This document shows, one piece after another, positions 12,389-26,632 of a stretch of DNA of 64,000 bases. Within the stretch, counting starts at the first letter, position 1. Every line of letters begins with the position of its first letter. The notes below the pieces were generated by a model that did not search any database, had not been told where the DNA came from, and saw only the letters and a program-made list of their open reading frames with translations. Source of the stretch: Siderastrea radians (taxonomy: Eukaryota; Cnidaria; Anthozoa; Scleractinia; Rhizangiidae). The stretch spans positions 49,963,593-50,027,592 of the forward strand of contig OZ024890.1 of assembly GCA_964017195.1 (NCBI GenBank). The letters run 5' to 3'. The translations under genes and the position numbers were made by a program.

Positions 12389-12560
12389 TTTATCTTTTTT
12401 ATTGTACTTTTTATTGTTATTTTAATCATTTTTACTTTCTATTTTTTACCGTTTTCATTTTAATATCTCAGTAGTAAAGCGCATTTGATCATATTTATAT
12501 GTTAATTTGCACTATATAAGTACCAATTATTATTATTAATTATTATTATTATTATTGGCC
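12389..12560 (+). mobile_element. 3' tail of the L2-like LINE, displaced by the BEL insertion
   Basis: Resumes the LINE 3' UTR after the duplicated TTTAT. Contains GTAAAGCGCATTTGATC and CACTATATAAGTACC and ends in a (TTA)n run, the usual 3' signature of these LINEs. Confidence 0.85.
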
Positions 12561-14627
12561 CTGTAATTTTTCACTAAAATTTTACAAACCTTATTGTATT
12601 TCTTTAAAATACTAAAATGTTAATTTATTCTAATTGTTGATAAACCGAGCCTCCCTGTGTAGTTCACTGTATGCGATTGTTAATTCAATATTTCAAACCA
12701 TGTAAACTACATTTTAGCAAGTACGGTAAGCTTGAACACTTTTTTCCCTTTGGTGATGTAATTAGCATTAATTTACTGGCATTATAACGTAAATAGAATT
12801 CATTTGCACTGTTGAGAAAATCTCATTGTTAGAGTGTCTAATGAGGGTATGGTTTTCTTGCACGAAAAGATTGGCTACATTTTAATAGAGACGACCAACC
12901 TTTGGACATTTCATAGTTAACCCTTTGACCCCTGCATTTTCCGCGAAAAAAAATTGACAGAATCACAGGTGACTAGTAAAACGCTCACACAGGCTGTTAG
13001 TCTAATGTAGGATATAGATAACCATTCATTTTTCAAAAGTAGAATGATAGAGGATTTCATCCCGTTCTCACAAGGTCTTTGGTTCTCACAAGAAGTGTCA
13101 GAAAATAATAATTCTGGGTGTACTTTGGCTTCGGATGGGTGAAACATGTCTTCTTCTCGATCGTGTCATTCCCAGTTATGAAGTAATCAGTCGAAATCTT
13201 CACGATTTTCGAAGCAAATACGGTGAATTTCTTCGATGTCTGTACAAATGTTCTCCATCTTTAAATCCCAACGTAACCAAATTTGAAACTCGGCGAGGAG
13301 TACCACAAAAAAAAAAAAATTTGACGCCATTTTGAATCATGTTGTTTATGGCCTTATTTGAGTGGGCCTGGGAACTAAAAAGGGCGTTTTGTGCGCCTTT
13401 TTAGGGGCAAAATGTACACCATACCTGAAAGCGCACCTAAAAGCACATTCAGGAGTTAAAAAAGGGACCCATTCATGGCAAACGGATGACGCTCATCTCA
13501 GGAAACAACATCAACAACGGCAACGACGCACAAAATGAGAGACGACAAAGTATTCTTCATGTCCCGACCGTAAGGTTTTTAATGATCAATCTCGAAACTC
13601 TCTTGTCGCTAATATTTCAAAGATAATACTCAAAATATTGTGAGTGCTGATTTTGACCCTCATTTGATTTCAGTTTTAGCTAAGGACGTTCGGTTAATGC
13701 TTAAGCCTTCATCAGTGATAAAAGTCATCTTTCAAACTGGGAATGCTTTAGCATTAGCCGAAACATCTTCAGCTGACAACTAAAACCAAGTTAATGTAAA
13801 ACCTCTTACACACAATAGAGTGAATTCGTATAACCCTTTTCTTATAAATTATGCTAACGAGAATCACTAAATGCTAATGAGAATTAAGAAAAATCAAGAA
13901 ACTGATCATACACAACTGAAACCATTCCTTCAAATTCCTAATTGTGAACATGCATTCAAAGTAAGCTATTCTTTTCTTCCACTGTTTGCATACAAGCGTG
14001 AAAATACCGGCACGAGTGTTTCTCAGCCACAGGCGTCAGAAAGCCAGCCTTAACTTTTAATTTAACGTAGGGCTTAGCGCAAGAGAAGCTTTGAAGTAAA
14101 ATTTAGTTCACTATTACATGTTCAAAATGTCGAATTTATGGGATGAAGATGAAGGAGGTGAGAGAGGAAGGTACGTGTAAAGCGAGCTGCCTTGTGGAGT
14201 GTGTAGCATCCTTTTTGGAATGACAACTAGAAACCTACTGACAGTAGCTAAATGTTATTTTTCTACAGTTATATTCCGTACCTTTTTTAAAATGCTTATT
14301 TTCTTTGACGTACGGTGAACACAAGTACGCAGAGGAAACGCGTTTCAATCGTGAATCGCTCGTGCGTTCCCAAACCGGTCATTAGAATATTATGCGCCTC
14401 ATTAGCGTATTAGAAACGGGTTATAAATTCACTCAAATGTCAACTCCTGACAACAACTACTTAATTTTTAATAATGAAAATATCCTGGATATGCAAGTCA
14501 GCTATCATTCGCAGATATTATACTGGAGATGCGCCAGACCCAGGGATTTTTGGAGGTTATATATAATAGCTTTCATTTATACTTGAAAAATTGAAGTTAT
14601 CAACTGAGTTGATATATATCATAACAG

Positions 14628-14990
14628 TGGCAAATTGGCCTCTTTAAGGAAATTGAAATGTGACGTTTGGTGCGTTAGCCCTTCGTCAGAGCAAGGAATT
14701 GTGAGTTGTGTGTGGTTTATTTGTAGAACAGTGTAGCTATTCTATTGGATGAATCGTTGCAACAAGGAAAGCCGTGAAAATTAAGAGCAAAAATTTATCT
14801 TTCAAATCGGCACCTTACGATACGGTATCAAAGAACGCGTTTCATTCAACTAACTTATTCGTTTTGTACGTTGCCACGTTTCCGCAAGTAGCGTAGCTCC
14901 CACAATTCGTTGATTCACTCTGACGAAGGGCTAACGCTCGAAACGACAGCTTTCAATTTCCTTACGGTGGCCAATTTACCTCTAAACTCC
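14628..14990. mobile_element. Foldback MITE with ~75-bp inverted ends
   Basis: The left arm (GGCAAATTGGCC, AGGAAATTGAAA, CGTTAGCCCTTCGTCAGAG) recurs inverted at 14907-14990 (CTCTGACGAAGGGCTAACG, TTTCAATTTCCT, GGCCAATTTACC). No ORF between them. Confidence 0.85.
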
Positions 14991-15080
14991 TTAAGGGAAT
15001 AACTAGTGACAAATGAACTAATGTTAGAGAAATACTTGTAATTTATTTTATTTTGTTACATCCAATTTATTTTATTTTAT

Positions 15081-15085
<5 letters not shown>

Positions 15086-15147
<62 letters not shown>

Positions 15148-15168
15148 ATCTTTCTTTCTTTCTTTCTG
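15086..15168. repeat. (TTTC)n microsatellite
   Basis: About 20 units of CTTT with rare ATCT interruptions. Confidence 0.97.
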
Positions 15169-16165
15169 ATTTATTTAAAGAAGCAGTGGCAAGGAATCCC
15201 CTTAGTAGCCATAAGGGCTTATTAGTTGAGGATCCCCCTGTAAATAGTTTTAAACTAGTATGGTGTACACAAGGTTATGGACCTCACCGAAGGGAGATTC
15301 GTAAACGATGCCCCCCCCCCCCCCCCCCACAAAAAGGCACACACGACCCGTACATCAGAGGGTCAATGCGTTTTCAAGAGATATTACAGCCCGGCGAATA
15401 TTGTCGTGCTTCGATCTGGCTAAGATGTGGTTAAAATCTTTTCGGGCACGCAGTAGTTGAAGAATCACGAGAGATTTTTGGGTTATTGTACTGAAGAAAT
15501 CTGTTCATAGGAACTTCTTACTCAAGCAATTCATACAAATGCTGCAGAACCGTGGCTCATACCGATTATTTCTAATCTAAATGTTCCAATTTATCGGCAA
15601 TTCAAGGAATGAAAATCGTGCATCATGTCATTCCTAAAATCTCTCGACAAAGAAGTTAGCGTTTAAATAACCCAATCTGTAGGTAATATTTTCACTATGC
15701 AGTAAGTACTAATAAGCTGAAAAACTTTAAGGTTTATAAACTTTCTTCACTGGTCACGTGACCATGATGATGATAGGCGTGGCCTGATGACGACACATTT
15801 TGGGTTGCGGGTGAAGAAAGAATTAATTACAGGACCGCAGATGTTCCTTAGCTAAAGCTCAGAAAAAAATACTTCAATGAGCCTTTAAAAACCTACATAT
15901 TTGTATTATCCAAAAGACGCCTTGTTTCGTTTGAATCAGGGAAGTATATAAGATATATGCCAATTTCTGGTTGCCTTCTTCTTCCTATTTTTCCTGAAAT
16001 TAACTCTCCCTCCTGTGATAAACATTACCCTCGATAAATTAAGAAGATGACATGTACCAGTTGGGGCCCTAGAAAACCATTACTAAGTAAATAGCATATT
16101 CTTAAAGCGAAACACTTTAGACTTCAAACGACCATGCGGATTTTAGCAGGTTCCTTTCCGTTCTT

Positions 16166-19101
16166 TCACTTGACATACAGCATCCCGTCACTGTTGTGAT
16201 ATATTCCAAGACTGTCACGTCGAGGAAGCGCTGGACAAGGATAGCCATACAAGGCACGTCTACCGGCCTCTATTTGGAATAAATATATAAATCAAAATGA
16301 GTGGAATGGCAATTACGTTCAGCATAAAAAATTCAAATTAAGCGATTAGGCGCAAAGATTAAGTAATTTTGGGATAAACTTCCATCATACTACACTAGCG
16401 AAATCCCATATATTTGCGGAATCCCATTTATTAGCGGCATCCCATGTATTAGCGGGACTATATTAGCGGAATCCCATATACTCATACAATGTGTATGCAT
16501 GTGAATTTTTTTTTGGTAGTCATGATCTCATCAAGACTCGATAACTGCAATAACGGCTGAACCGTTGTTTCCGCCGTAAAGTAACGAGTTTCTCTGCGCG
16601 ACGTTTTTAGAAATTCTGGTTGTTTACCATTTACAGGGGGATACCGGTTGGTGACCAAGCTCCAGCGGGGGACCGTCAAGAGATGACAGATGAGTGATTC
16701 CTGCCTAGGGACAGCATCGAAGAGAGAGTTGAAAGTTTGCCGGGCCCTTCTGACGAACTAGAGCTCATTGATCAGTCTAGTGGTACGTCTAGTCCCTCAT
16801 GTGGTTTTGAGGATTCTGATTTGCATCTCGGCCGAACACTGCGCCTTTGCCACCTGACCGATTTCATACTGGGAAGTTCCTTCCGCAGTATATAACTTAA
16901 GTCAGAAAAATAAGTCAGTTACAATTAAATTATTGTAACCAACAAGAAATTGGTGCAGCTTAAATAATTCTCAAACTTTTTGTAAACATAAACCTTAACC
17001 AGTTTAATGCAACGCTAGTGTATTTCTTATTCTTCTAACGCCGTGCCGGATATTTAAAGTGAAGTGCTCTTGCTTATTATAGCTTCTGTTGTATGTTTGC
17101 CAATAAAGTATAAGCAATTAAAAAAGCCATGCAAACAAACAGGTTCTCACACTTTTTGCTATACGCGTACGCTGCAAATAAATCCACCCTAGCAATACCC
17201 GATATAAGGAAACTATTTTTGTCACCATTTGAATGGGAAGGCCATCACAAATTGTCATGCACCAACGCACTAAACAGCCATGCAAACAAACAGGTTCTCA
17301 CATTTTTTGCTATACGCGTACGCTGCAAATAAATCCACCCTAGCAATACCCGATATAAGGAAACTATTTTTGTCACCATTTGAATGGGAAGGCCATCACA
17401 AATTGTCATGCACCAACGCACTAAACAGCCATGCAAACAAACAGGTTCTCACACTTTTTGCTATACGCGTACGCTGCAAATAAATCCACCCTAGCAATGC
17501 CCGATATAAGGAAACTATTTTTGTCACCATTTGAATGGGAAGGCCATCACAAATTGTGATGCAGCAACGCACTAAACAGAGTATTGAGAAGGGCACTTTT
17601 AAAAACGACAATAAACTTAAAAGACGCAGAAACGATATCCAGGAAAGATAAGCTATTACCTGCATATTATTTTATATCAATTCATAACTTAACACAACGA
17701 TAAACCATTGTTTACTGACGAGCTTGCTATTTCGTCCAAATTAGTCACTTAAAAAAAAAACGTCATGAGTGATCACTTATTATTATTTGATGTTTTAGTT
17801 TTATTTGATCTAGAACTTTAATTCAGGCTACCATGTTCTAAAAAAATGCAGGATTCCTTCCAGCAAACGCTTTGCCCAATGCAAATGATCGGGAGTGACA
17901 CGTTTCAAACTCTCACGAGTTTCTAATACTTACTGTAGCTTGTTGATTGCCAATGGCGTCCGCCACACTCTCCATTATCATGTCCATCAAAAACTGCAAA
18001 AAGAAAATCAAATATTGATTGTACGTCTGTTTGGCAATAGCCACGGCAATAAGTTCAAAAAAACTGACTCGAAATCATCATGCCTAAACAAAGTTGGAAA
18101 TACAGAACTGTGCAAAAGTAATGCAAACGAATATCGTAGAATTCGAGTTTTGTTGTGGCAAATATCGCCGAAACATCGCCGATATTTCGTTGAAAACGAT
18201 ATTTCAGCGAAAGGCGTTGATATTTCGCCGTCTCAAATGAAAGTTAGGAGGAACTATTCGAAGCATTACGATTACTGAAACCAAGTCTCTAGCGAAACTT
18301 CGCGGTGGTGAAAATTCGTCTTTGCGAATTTCCATAGTTGCGAGGCGAACCTTTGCGAAACTTTGTAGTTACAATGTATCAAAAAAAATGCGAAGTTTCC
18401 CAGCCATAATAAGAATCGAAATGTGGCACCACAGAGAAAAACACAAACCAACGCAGGTGTCTAAGATAACTTCGTTTGCACTAGCCGGAGCTGAGTGTGC
18501 CGCATGTTCGAAATTTTATTTTTATTAAGTTGCAAAGAACTTTCTGAATTATCCTTTAATTTATTTGGCAATACTCTGGTATGGCATGTCGTTGTTCCCG
18601 GTAACTGACTTTCCATGGCAACCATTTGAATTGTTAACAGGGATGTTACTCAAATTGTTTTTGTTTTATAAGATGACAGGTTAATGTCATTTTATTGTTT
18701 TCAAGTGATTTAACTTATTTCCCAGTCAATTTTGACGCTTTTCGTAAGTTGTGAAGAAAATGTTAAATCCACGGTAGAGGCTTTTCGGAAATCCCTTCGT
18801 CGCCATTTTATGTGGTCAACATTAAGGCAAATAATTTTAAATGGAACACACATACTTCAAGTTTTATTCTGTAAGCCTTATTACCCTTGAGGTTATTGAG
18901 GGCGCAAGTTGTTCAAATATGGAAGAACATGACCTTACAAATAACAAACAAAAATCTATGTATTAGCAACTCTCCATAATTTACCTCTGTGACATCCTCC
19001 GGGGGCAATTCTGTACCCCCTATCAATACTTGTACAACTGTTAGTCTCCCACTTATATGGATAGGAACCAGAAATGATAATGCGAGGACATCTGCAACAG
19101 A

Positions 19102-19165
<64 letters not shown>

Positions 19166-19186
19166 GATTGATTCAAAGACTGATTG

Positions 19187-19229
<43 letters not shown>

Positions 19230-22200
19230 AATTGATTGATGACAGGGTAAAGCAAAATAGGCCAGCAAGTGTGCAAGTACGTGAGCAATTTAAATGCAGA
19301 TAAGCGAAAATAGAGATGAAAGAGGGAGAGGAAATAAAGAAAGGAGGGAAGAAAGGGCATGTACGTAATCTTGATCATAACAGAGCATAAGAACTTACTG
19401 TTCACTGGCGCATGAGGACTCGAAATTTTCAGGTCCACTTGGAATCTGGAAATTACAAACAGTATCAAGAAATTTTATTATCTTATGAAAAGTGTCATGT
19501 CTTTGAATGAACAAACACATTTTCGGCTCACGTGTAAGTGCGCGTGCTTGATGTGTATTGGCCGCTGGGCTGGCACCCTACAGCTCCTCCTCACTAGCTA
19601 GTGGACTATAGTAACTGAGAAAGTTATGAAAATTTAAATCCAAACACAAACATGTTCAGTACAGACTAAATGTTACCTCTCTCAGCTTTCATAAATCTAG
19701 CTAGCTGAAGGCTTCCGCACGCGGAATATTTCAGAAACAGGCTCATTCAGAATTGGGGGGGGGGGGGTAAAGGTTGTTGCAAGATAACATGTGGGGTGGG
19801 CTTGGTGGCGGGTCATTCGTCTTCAGATTGCTGTTTGGAAGCTGTTCAGTCATGCCAGCCACTTGGTTTCCAGAACTCTAAAGCCGCAACGAATAGGCAA
19901 AGGGTTGAATAAAAATTGTGGTACGTTTTGATGCAGGATTGGTAGAATCTCTCAGTTGGTCTGATGCCTCACCAAATCGGGTCCAACCTTTTCCTGTTCT
20001 TAACACAGAAGTCACGTTCTGATGATGCCGGGTAACCACTTTGAACTGCCACTGTAATGTCGTGTTATCGTTTCCTGGTCAACAAAAATTCTCTGGTTAC
20101 ATAACCACCTTTGCTGACATTTTCTTCAATCTGACGTCGTTTGCTTATATTCATGAAGGGGTCTGGTTGTTATAGTCCCAATCGTGTCCGTAAAAGTCTC
20201 CCAAAAAAATAGATGGGGTAGCTCTCCAGTAGTCAAATGGTTGGGTAAATACAGTTGCTTCTCATTTACTCTTTATGGTGGATTTGAAACTCTGAACTCA
20301 GCGCTCGACCAAACCATTGGTCGCGGGGTGGTATGGTGCTTGACTTCGAAGTCGTCTCCCAATTCTAACTCTTCTTCCATTTCTAATGTTTGATACATGT
20401 CACTCTGAGAATTTTTGCCCACCAGCAAGATTTACAGAAATATCTTCAGAACTGAATGATACTACTCTGCTTATAGTTTCGGGTTACTGGGACCTTGTAT
20501 TTGCCAAATATCCTAACGGAACTTTTGTTGTTTGGAACAGACACAATGGGTGTGGCCCATTCTCTCAACTCCAGTTCACTGAGGATACCTTAAGACATAT
20601 GGCAGTGAACGGGCTTGAAAAAGTGTGCTTGACTATCTCTCTTCATAGTTATCTTAAGAACGTATCTTTAGCTGATGTAAAGGTGCCAAGTTTGTCTTTA
20701 AAAACACCAAAGCACTTGTCTAGGATTGTATATAATTGCTCTCTATGGCAGTGACTAGATAGCACACCAGTTTGGGCGAATCTTGTGTTACAAATTTCTT
20801 CCCATCAAAAACAGGACCCTTACTTTTGACAAGATATAGAACCAGCAGTTCTTTTTGGTCTTGGTATTCCACATTTACTTGCAGAACTCCCGCTGGTGTT
20901 ATGTTTTGCCCAGTATAGGTCTTCAAGCTTAGTCCTGTTGCGTGCAAAGGGCTTCCACTAATTCTGCTGTTAGTAGTAACAAATTGCTTTATTTGCATGA
21001 CCGCAAGATTCTGCAGTATTGCAAAAGCATATCTATCGTGATTAATGACAAACCAAGGCTAATAGTACTCTAATATTATACTAATAAGCTTAAGTTACAT
21101 CACTTTCACTTGATAATAACAATGTATTACGTATTTTCATACACGAGGAAATAAACTTCATAACTAGCTTATATACATAATAGTCGTTAGAGTTCATGAG
21201 AAGTCTTATGCTTTCTGAGGTTGATTTCCTTATTTCGATTGATTCGACTTCAGAATGTCCGCCTCTGCAAAGAGTATTTGCTGCATTGAAATAAGAAATG
21301 AGTTTCATTTTCTACTTGATTTGACTTACACAATGGGCATAATCTACTTTCTCTGGGCGTATGATTGGTCTGATATCGACCTAGTTCAATCATAAGTTTG
21401 TGATTACTATTTTAATATATAGATTTAGCCAAGCCTAAAAGCGGAGCTCCACATCTCTCTTTCATGCTTATTGGCCCGTAAAATACATTAAGTTTTAGTT
21501 GTATACAGTTATTTTCGCCAAGAGGTGACAAAACAACAAGGGAAAACATGCGGACCACTTAGGAAACTGTGACTTGGCTTATTTTTCTTCAAAGAGAAGA
21601 CGTTAGCGTGAGTTTCACCGACAGCTCTTCTTGCAGCATTCTTTCGAAAGCTAGCTAATTAAGTTCAAGAAGAGTACTTGTAAAACTACAATTGCTAAAA
21701 AAACCCACTTAAGTTGCTCCCGGTAGCGACTCGACAGACTTTTCCCTGCAAATACACATTTCTCACTGATTCCAATGCATCCCTCTGGCTGTTTAATTCT
21801 GTTAAACCATGAAACATTTCTCGAAATCTATTTTGCTAAAATAAATAATATTTTCCTGGCATCAAACCGTTTTTCACCCGCGAAGTATTAATCGGGCGCT
21901 TTCAAGAGCACACCCTGAACTAATTTTAGGAAACTTTTAGAGTCTCATTTTAGGCAAAATAGACTTAAAACGAGAAATGCTTTGCTTATAGTTTCTTAAA
22001 TAAAGATTTCATTTCAACCTGTAACTAAAGACACACTGAAATGGCTTACCGGTTAAAAACAAAACGAACACGAAAACATGCCACACTGAACTCACTCACT
22101 GAAACGGCGATTCTAAGTTTATTCACTAAATTGGGACAGAATGTCATTCACTTCAAATGAAGAAACCAACCAAAAATATATAAAAATAGAAAGAAGATAA

Positions 22201-25200
22201 CATATTCCACAACTGAACAAAAAACATATGGAGCTTTACACTAAGACTATAAACTTAATAAAAAAATATTGACGACAGGGCGACTCTTCAGGTGTTGAAT
22301 ACTAAACTACGAATTAGTCAAAACAACCCAATATGCGGTGCCGAAGAAAAACAACCTAGATTGAAAAAACAACACAGACTCAATCTAGAATAGTCACGAT
22401 TTCTACTTTTCGAATAAAATACGCTACTGACTAGAATTGCTCAAAGAAAAATATTGACAATTACGCGCTAAAGTTCAAAAGAAAATAGCGCAAATAAGCT
22501 TATATCAGATTGTTCACTAATAAAAATTCCTTTAATGAATAAACACAGAAAAAGGGACAAGAAACCTTCAAAAACATGAAATGTCATTCACATACGAAGC
22601 ACTTGTTTGCCTAGGAAAGCAAACTGCATTCAATTTTCCCCTCGAGTGAAGTTACTCGCAAGCCGACAAACGGGAACTACAAGGTAATTTCACAGATACC
22701 GTAATTTACTAAACATGTAAAGTCGCTCAATTAAACAATTTTTACAATGTAAATCCACAATCAAATCTGTAATATACTTTACTACTTAACTGAAAGAAGG
22801 ACTTGAAAATCTAAACGAAAGTCGCCGGGTTCTTTCCAGATCTCCTTAGCTTTGAAAAAACAAGTATGTCCTCGAACAAGGATTTTTTTGCCTTCAAGCT
22901 CTCCAATATCTTCTACATGCGCCATCGAGATTGAAGCAATCCTAGTCCTTTTCCTTTTCATGATGAACTGTTACAAGTCTTCATTCCAAGAATGTATTAC
23001 AATTACCGTATTGAAAATCGAGCGAACGAGGAACCAGCCGCCATATTGTTTACTTCAGCTACAAGAAAAAAAGGGGCATTCCGCGTCCCCCTGTCGGGTT
23101 GTCTTGGGACTCCCCTCACCCTCCCCCAGAGTCTGTACGGACGGACGTACGCTGACGTCAGAACCAAAATTTTCGGATCAACGGGTTACCAAATTTGCTT
23201 ACCCATGGTGCTCCGCGAGCTCCGCTATTATTTTTTCACTAAATTTCGTCTTTCATTAAAATTTCTTAGCTGGTGTAAATAATCAGATGTAGAGTATTCA
23301 TCTTTAAAACTTTGTAAAATTCTAATTTCTTTGAATGTTCGAGGCTTTGTCACCAGAAGGATATATTATATTTCTCTTTAATAATAGTTGCATATCGGCT
23401 TATTCTATCATTGTCTAAAGATTCATCATCTAAATTGGTAATTGCTATTGCTCTACCAAGTTCATAAAATTGGAATAAAAACATAGCTGTGCCTGTGTAC
23501 GGTTCTATGTACCAGTCCTATGTGCCTGTGTACAGTTCTATGTTTTTTCTTTCGTTGACATTTACATCCACTTAGACAATGCCATTGTTCAGTTTCCTGA
23601 CATTGTGAATCTATCTTTAAACTCATCAACATTGTGCACTTGGTGACTGGGTCTGGCTTTTGGTGCTTGTTTCTTTGGCTTTTTTTATGCTTAACTTTTG
23701 TTTTCAACGAGCACCCTCCGTATATGTCTTTGTTTGCAACAATGTTGACAAATCTAATCTTTGAAAAAACAGCTGTGAGAAGCGCGCGTGTTACTAACAC
23801 AGCGATAACAGTAGGGAGTAGCACCTGGTTTCGCTGCTGCTGTATTGCTTTGCAACTCTGAAGCACCGTCAATGGCAGTTTTCATTGCAATGACCCGATT
23901 CACAGCTTTGTTATTAAAACTCTCTGTCTTCCCGATATCTCGCCACTCTCATTTCTTTGATGCGAAAGAGCACATGTACAACTTACGCATAAGTGGGCGT
24001 GCTTGTTGTGCGTTATCCGCTGGCCAGATATACTACAAAGATATGTCAAACATGATTCCTAAATTTAACCACTCTATATTTAACAATTATTCTACGAGGG
24101 CGCGCTGGATATCGAATGATAGATAACCAACGAGGCGCGTAGCGCCGAGTTGGTTATAATCATTTGATATCCAGCAAGCCCGAGTAGAATAATTGTTTTA
24201 TTAAAAACTTAACCACTATAAAAAAAAAAATCAAGAAAGAAAGGGAAAAATGAGAAAAGAAATTTAAGCCGAACAAGAATCGATCACATGACTGAACGAA
24301 AAAGGCGCCAAAACCTTGCGAAGTGCTGCAGCGTTTCATTGCAAAGCTGAATGAATCAATGAAAACTGCTCGAAAGTGAACAAAGTAGCACAAGTTTTGG
24401 AAAAAATCTTATAATTATTGGCTCTGAAATATGGTACATGTTTGATTTTTCCTGAACATTGTTGTAATCATCGTTCAAAGCGGATTGAAGCTGTACAATT
24501 TCACCATATTTGCTGCTGGAGTAGAACTGAACAAGTTTGTAATCTGTTCGCACAACGGAGCCCTCATGTGCGAGTTTGATCGAACTGAAGACAGAACAAA
24601 TTTGAACAGTTGAACTTAAAGAGGTATTTTCAATGCAGCTCAGAAGCAAGATTACTGTAGCGAGGAACATTAGAATTCACCATCATAGTTTGTCAAACGC
24701 AAAGCGCAAAATGCAGTTGTTCTCGGTTTAGAGGTTGCGGACGGAATGGTAAAAACAACATTCAAACAACTGGAAAAGCGATTCAACTCCGTTTACATGG
24801 CATCCGATTTCTATCTGAGCATTTGGACCTGTTGGAACACAGAGCTACAACAAGTGCAGGTAAACCAGTGTCAATTTTGCGTGTTAAAGCCGAAAAACAA
24901 TCTCGCCCTTCCTTCCTTCTTGGTAGTTTGCAGCTGTATTTTTTTTAGTAGGCTTACTTGTTTAGACTGCTTCATGATTTTCGCACCGACTTGCCATGAA
25001 TGTGTGATAGTTTTTATTAAATGCTCCTGCCCCATTTCACTGTATTTTATTTTATGTCTTGTCTTGATATTTTGAAGTGGAAATCCTTTCTGATAAAACC
25101 TACCGTTTGTTCAATTTCAATGATCGACGTGACGATCGATGAAAGAAATTGATTGTAAACACAACGCTTAATGATTAAATTTCTATTTCTGCACAGTTTC

Positions 25201-26548
25201 TTCAAACAATTATGACTTTTGTTAGACGACGCTGTTGGTGATGCTTGTTGGTGACGCTGTTGGAATTTCTGCTTAATTTAAATTTGCTGGCAAGTGATTT
25301 TTCTCGTCCATTTTTCTCGCCGGTTGCTCGCGAGGAAAAAACTTTCAGCTCACTTTGTTGTTGAGTGTTCATTGACCATATTTGTCGCAGCAGGTATATG
25401 AGCTGATAGCCTAGCTCCGTTGAGCCAATCAAAATGCTAGAAATCCAATATACCTAGTCCAGTTTTTAATAATATTAATTATTATTTGACAAACCTGATA
25501 AAAAAGAGTGTCGTTGTTGACAGGTTTTCGCACATCGACTCGAAAAGTTCCTTACAGGATAAAAATATTCATGGTTAGTCATTCTGGAGTAATCTGTGTC
25601 TCAACCCATATCACCTACTCCCACGAGGCTAAGTTGAGAATTTTGCACTCTTTAAATTGTTTTTTTCGCAATTCCCATAAATCAACGTACAGCAGAATTC
25701 CGAAAATAACGCCCACTCCAAATTCATGTTAATTATTTTGTCGACGTTTCGAAAGTAATGATCCCCTGCGAATTCTTTTCTTACGACATCCTAAAGAAAC
25801 AGATTTCCGCCGAATGCAATGAAAAACGTTCAAGAAAGGAATGCAGAGCTTAAAAAAAGGTAACACGGCCTTCGTCAGTAGCTAAAATTAGGGTTCCATT
25901 CGCAGAACTGACGCTTATGACTCGCTTCCTTTGATTGCAACAACTAATGCGAAACGAGGGATGGACCTCTGACCTATATCTTCTCTTTTTTTTTTCAGTC
26001 AGTTTGAATTTTCTTTTCAAACAACGACATTCCTTAAACATCTCAACTAACAGTCTCGTAATCATTTCGCACAGAAAGAAAATTATTCTTACCGTTTTGC
26101 GAGTGATATTAGAGTAGAATAATACCAAAAATATCTGTCATAAATCTTAGTAACGTGCATTATGTAAGTGTAAAGTAAGTAAAGTAAGAACCTTGTTCAT
26201 TTATCCCCAGAGTAATCCCGTCAGCATTACAATAATGCTGATGAAAACGGCTTATATGAAAATCATAAACTGTTTTTATTTCATCTTATGTCCCCACCTT
26301 CAGACAGTGCCAGTTTGTGTATGTCCTCGTCACTTAACTTCCGAGCTGTGATGACTGATTCATGAGTGGGAACACAGAGTACTGAGTTGAAGCAGTTGTT
26401 TGCAGTGCTTTGAAGATGATCGTTGTTTTTTGAGCTGATGCTTACCACCAACGTCCATCCACCACCTTAATATTTCAATAAAAAGGAGTCATCAAATTTG
26501 TCCACACAGGGCTATAGGTGGCTTTCCATGATGATGATGATGATGATA

Positions 26549-26632
<84 letters not shown>

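Larger units (their letters stand above)
12561..16165. other. Region between the LINE/BEL nest and gene B, no gene recognised
   Basis: AT-rich. Holds an imperfect hairpin (13688-13765), a foldback MITE (14628-14990), a TTTC microsatellite (15086-15168) and a poly-C run (15311-15328). A segment starting TTAACCCTTTGACCCC at 12918 looks like one end of a TTAA-type MITE, but I did not find its partner. The last ~500 bp should include the 3' UTR of gene B, transcribed leftwards. Confidence 0.45.
19500..24050 (-). mobile_element. Degenerate Gypsy-type LTR retrotransposon in intron 4 of gene B
   Basis: Remnants in gypsy order on the minus strand: gag zinc-knuckle region (~23870-23690, a CYRC/H/C then CQHC/H pattern), protease end (20998-20790, TGLSLKTYTGQNI), a reverse-transcriptase fragment (~20760-20395, ending NLAGGQKF), then, after a deletion, an integrase end (~20340-20270, YHPATNGLVER) and a C-terminal segment to ~19960. 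Similar sequences at ~19530-19590 and ~23975-24044 (GTGCTTG, CGCTGG) may be its LTR remnants. It is split by a LINE fragment at ~21000-23462. All parts are broken by stops and shifts. Confidence 0.75.

Noticed and set aside
17129..17579. Possible CRISPR-like array
   Set aside because: The units are contiguous 151-bp copies without unique spacers, in a eukaryotic intron.
18913..19176. Alternative minus-strand frame through exon 6 of gene B
   Set aside because: The frame giving CPRIII, WETN and GCHR is far better conserved between B and C and keeps the cysteines.
20386..20754. 122-codon plus-strand frame
   Set aside because: Antisense of the Gypsy reverse-transcriptase fragment, whose motifs read on the minus strand.
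22852..23259. 135-codon frame similar to one at 30581-30964 on the minus strand
   Set aside because: The similarity exists because both lie in copies of the same non-coding element; the frames are not conserved with each other in a coding manner.
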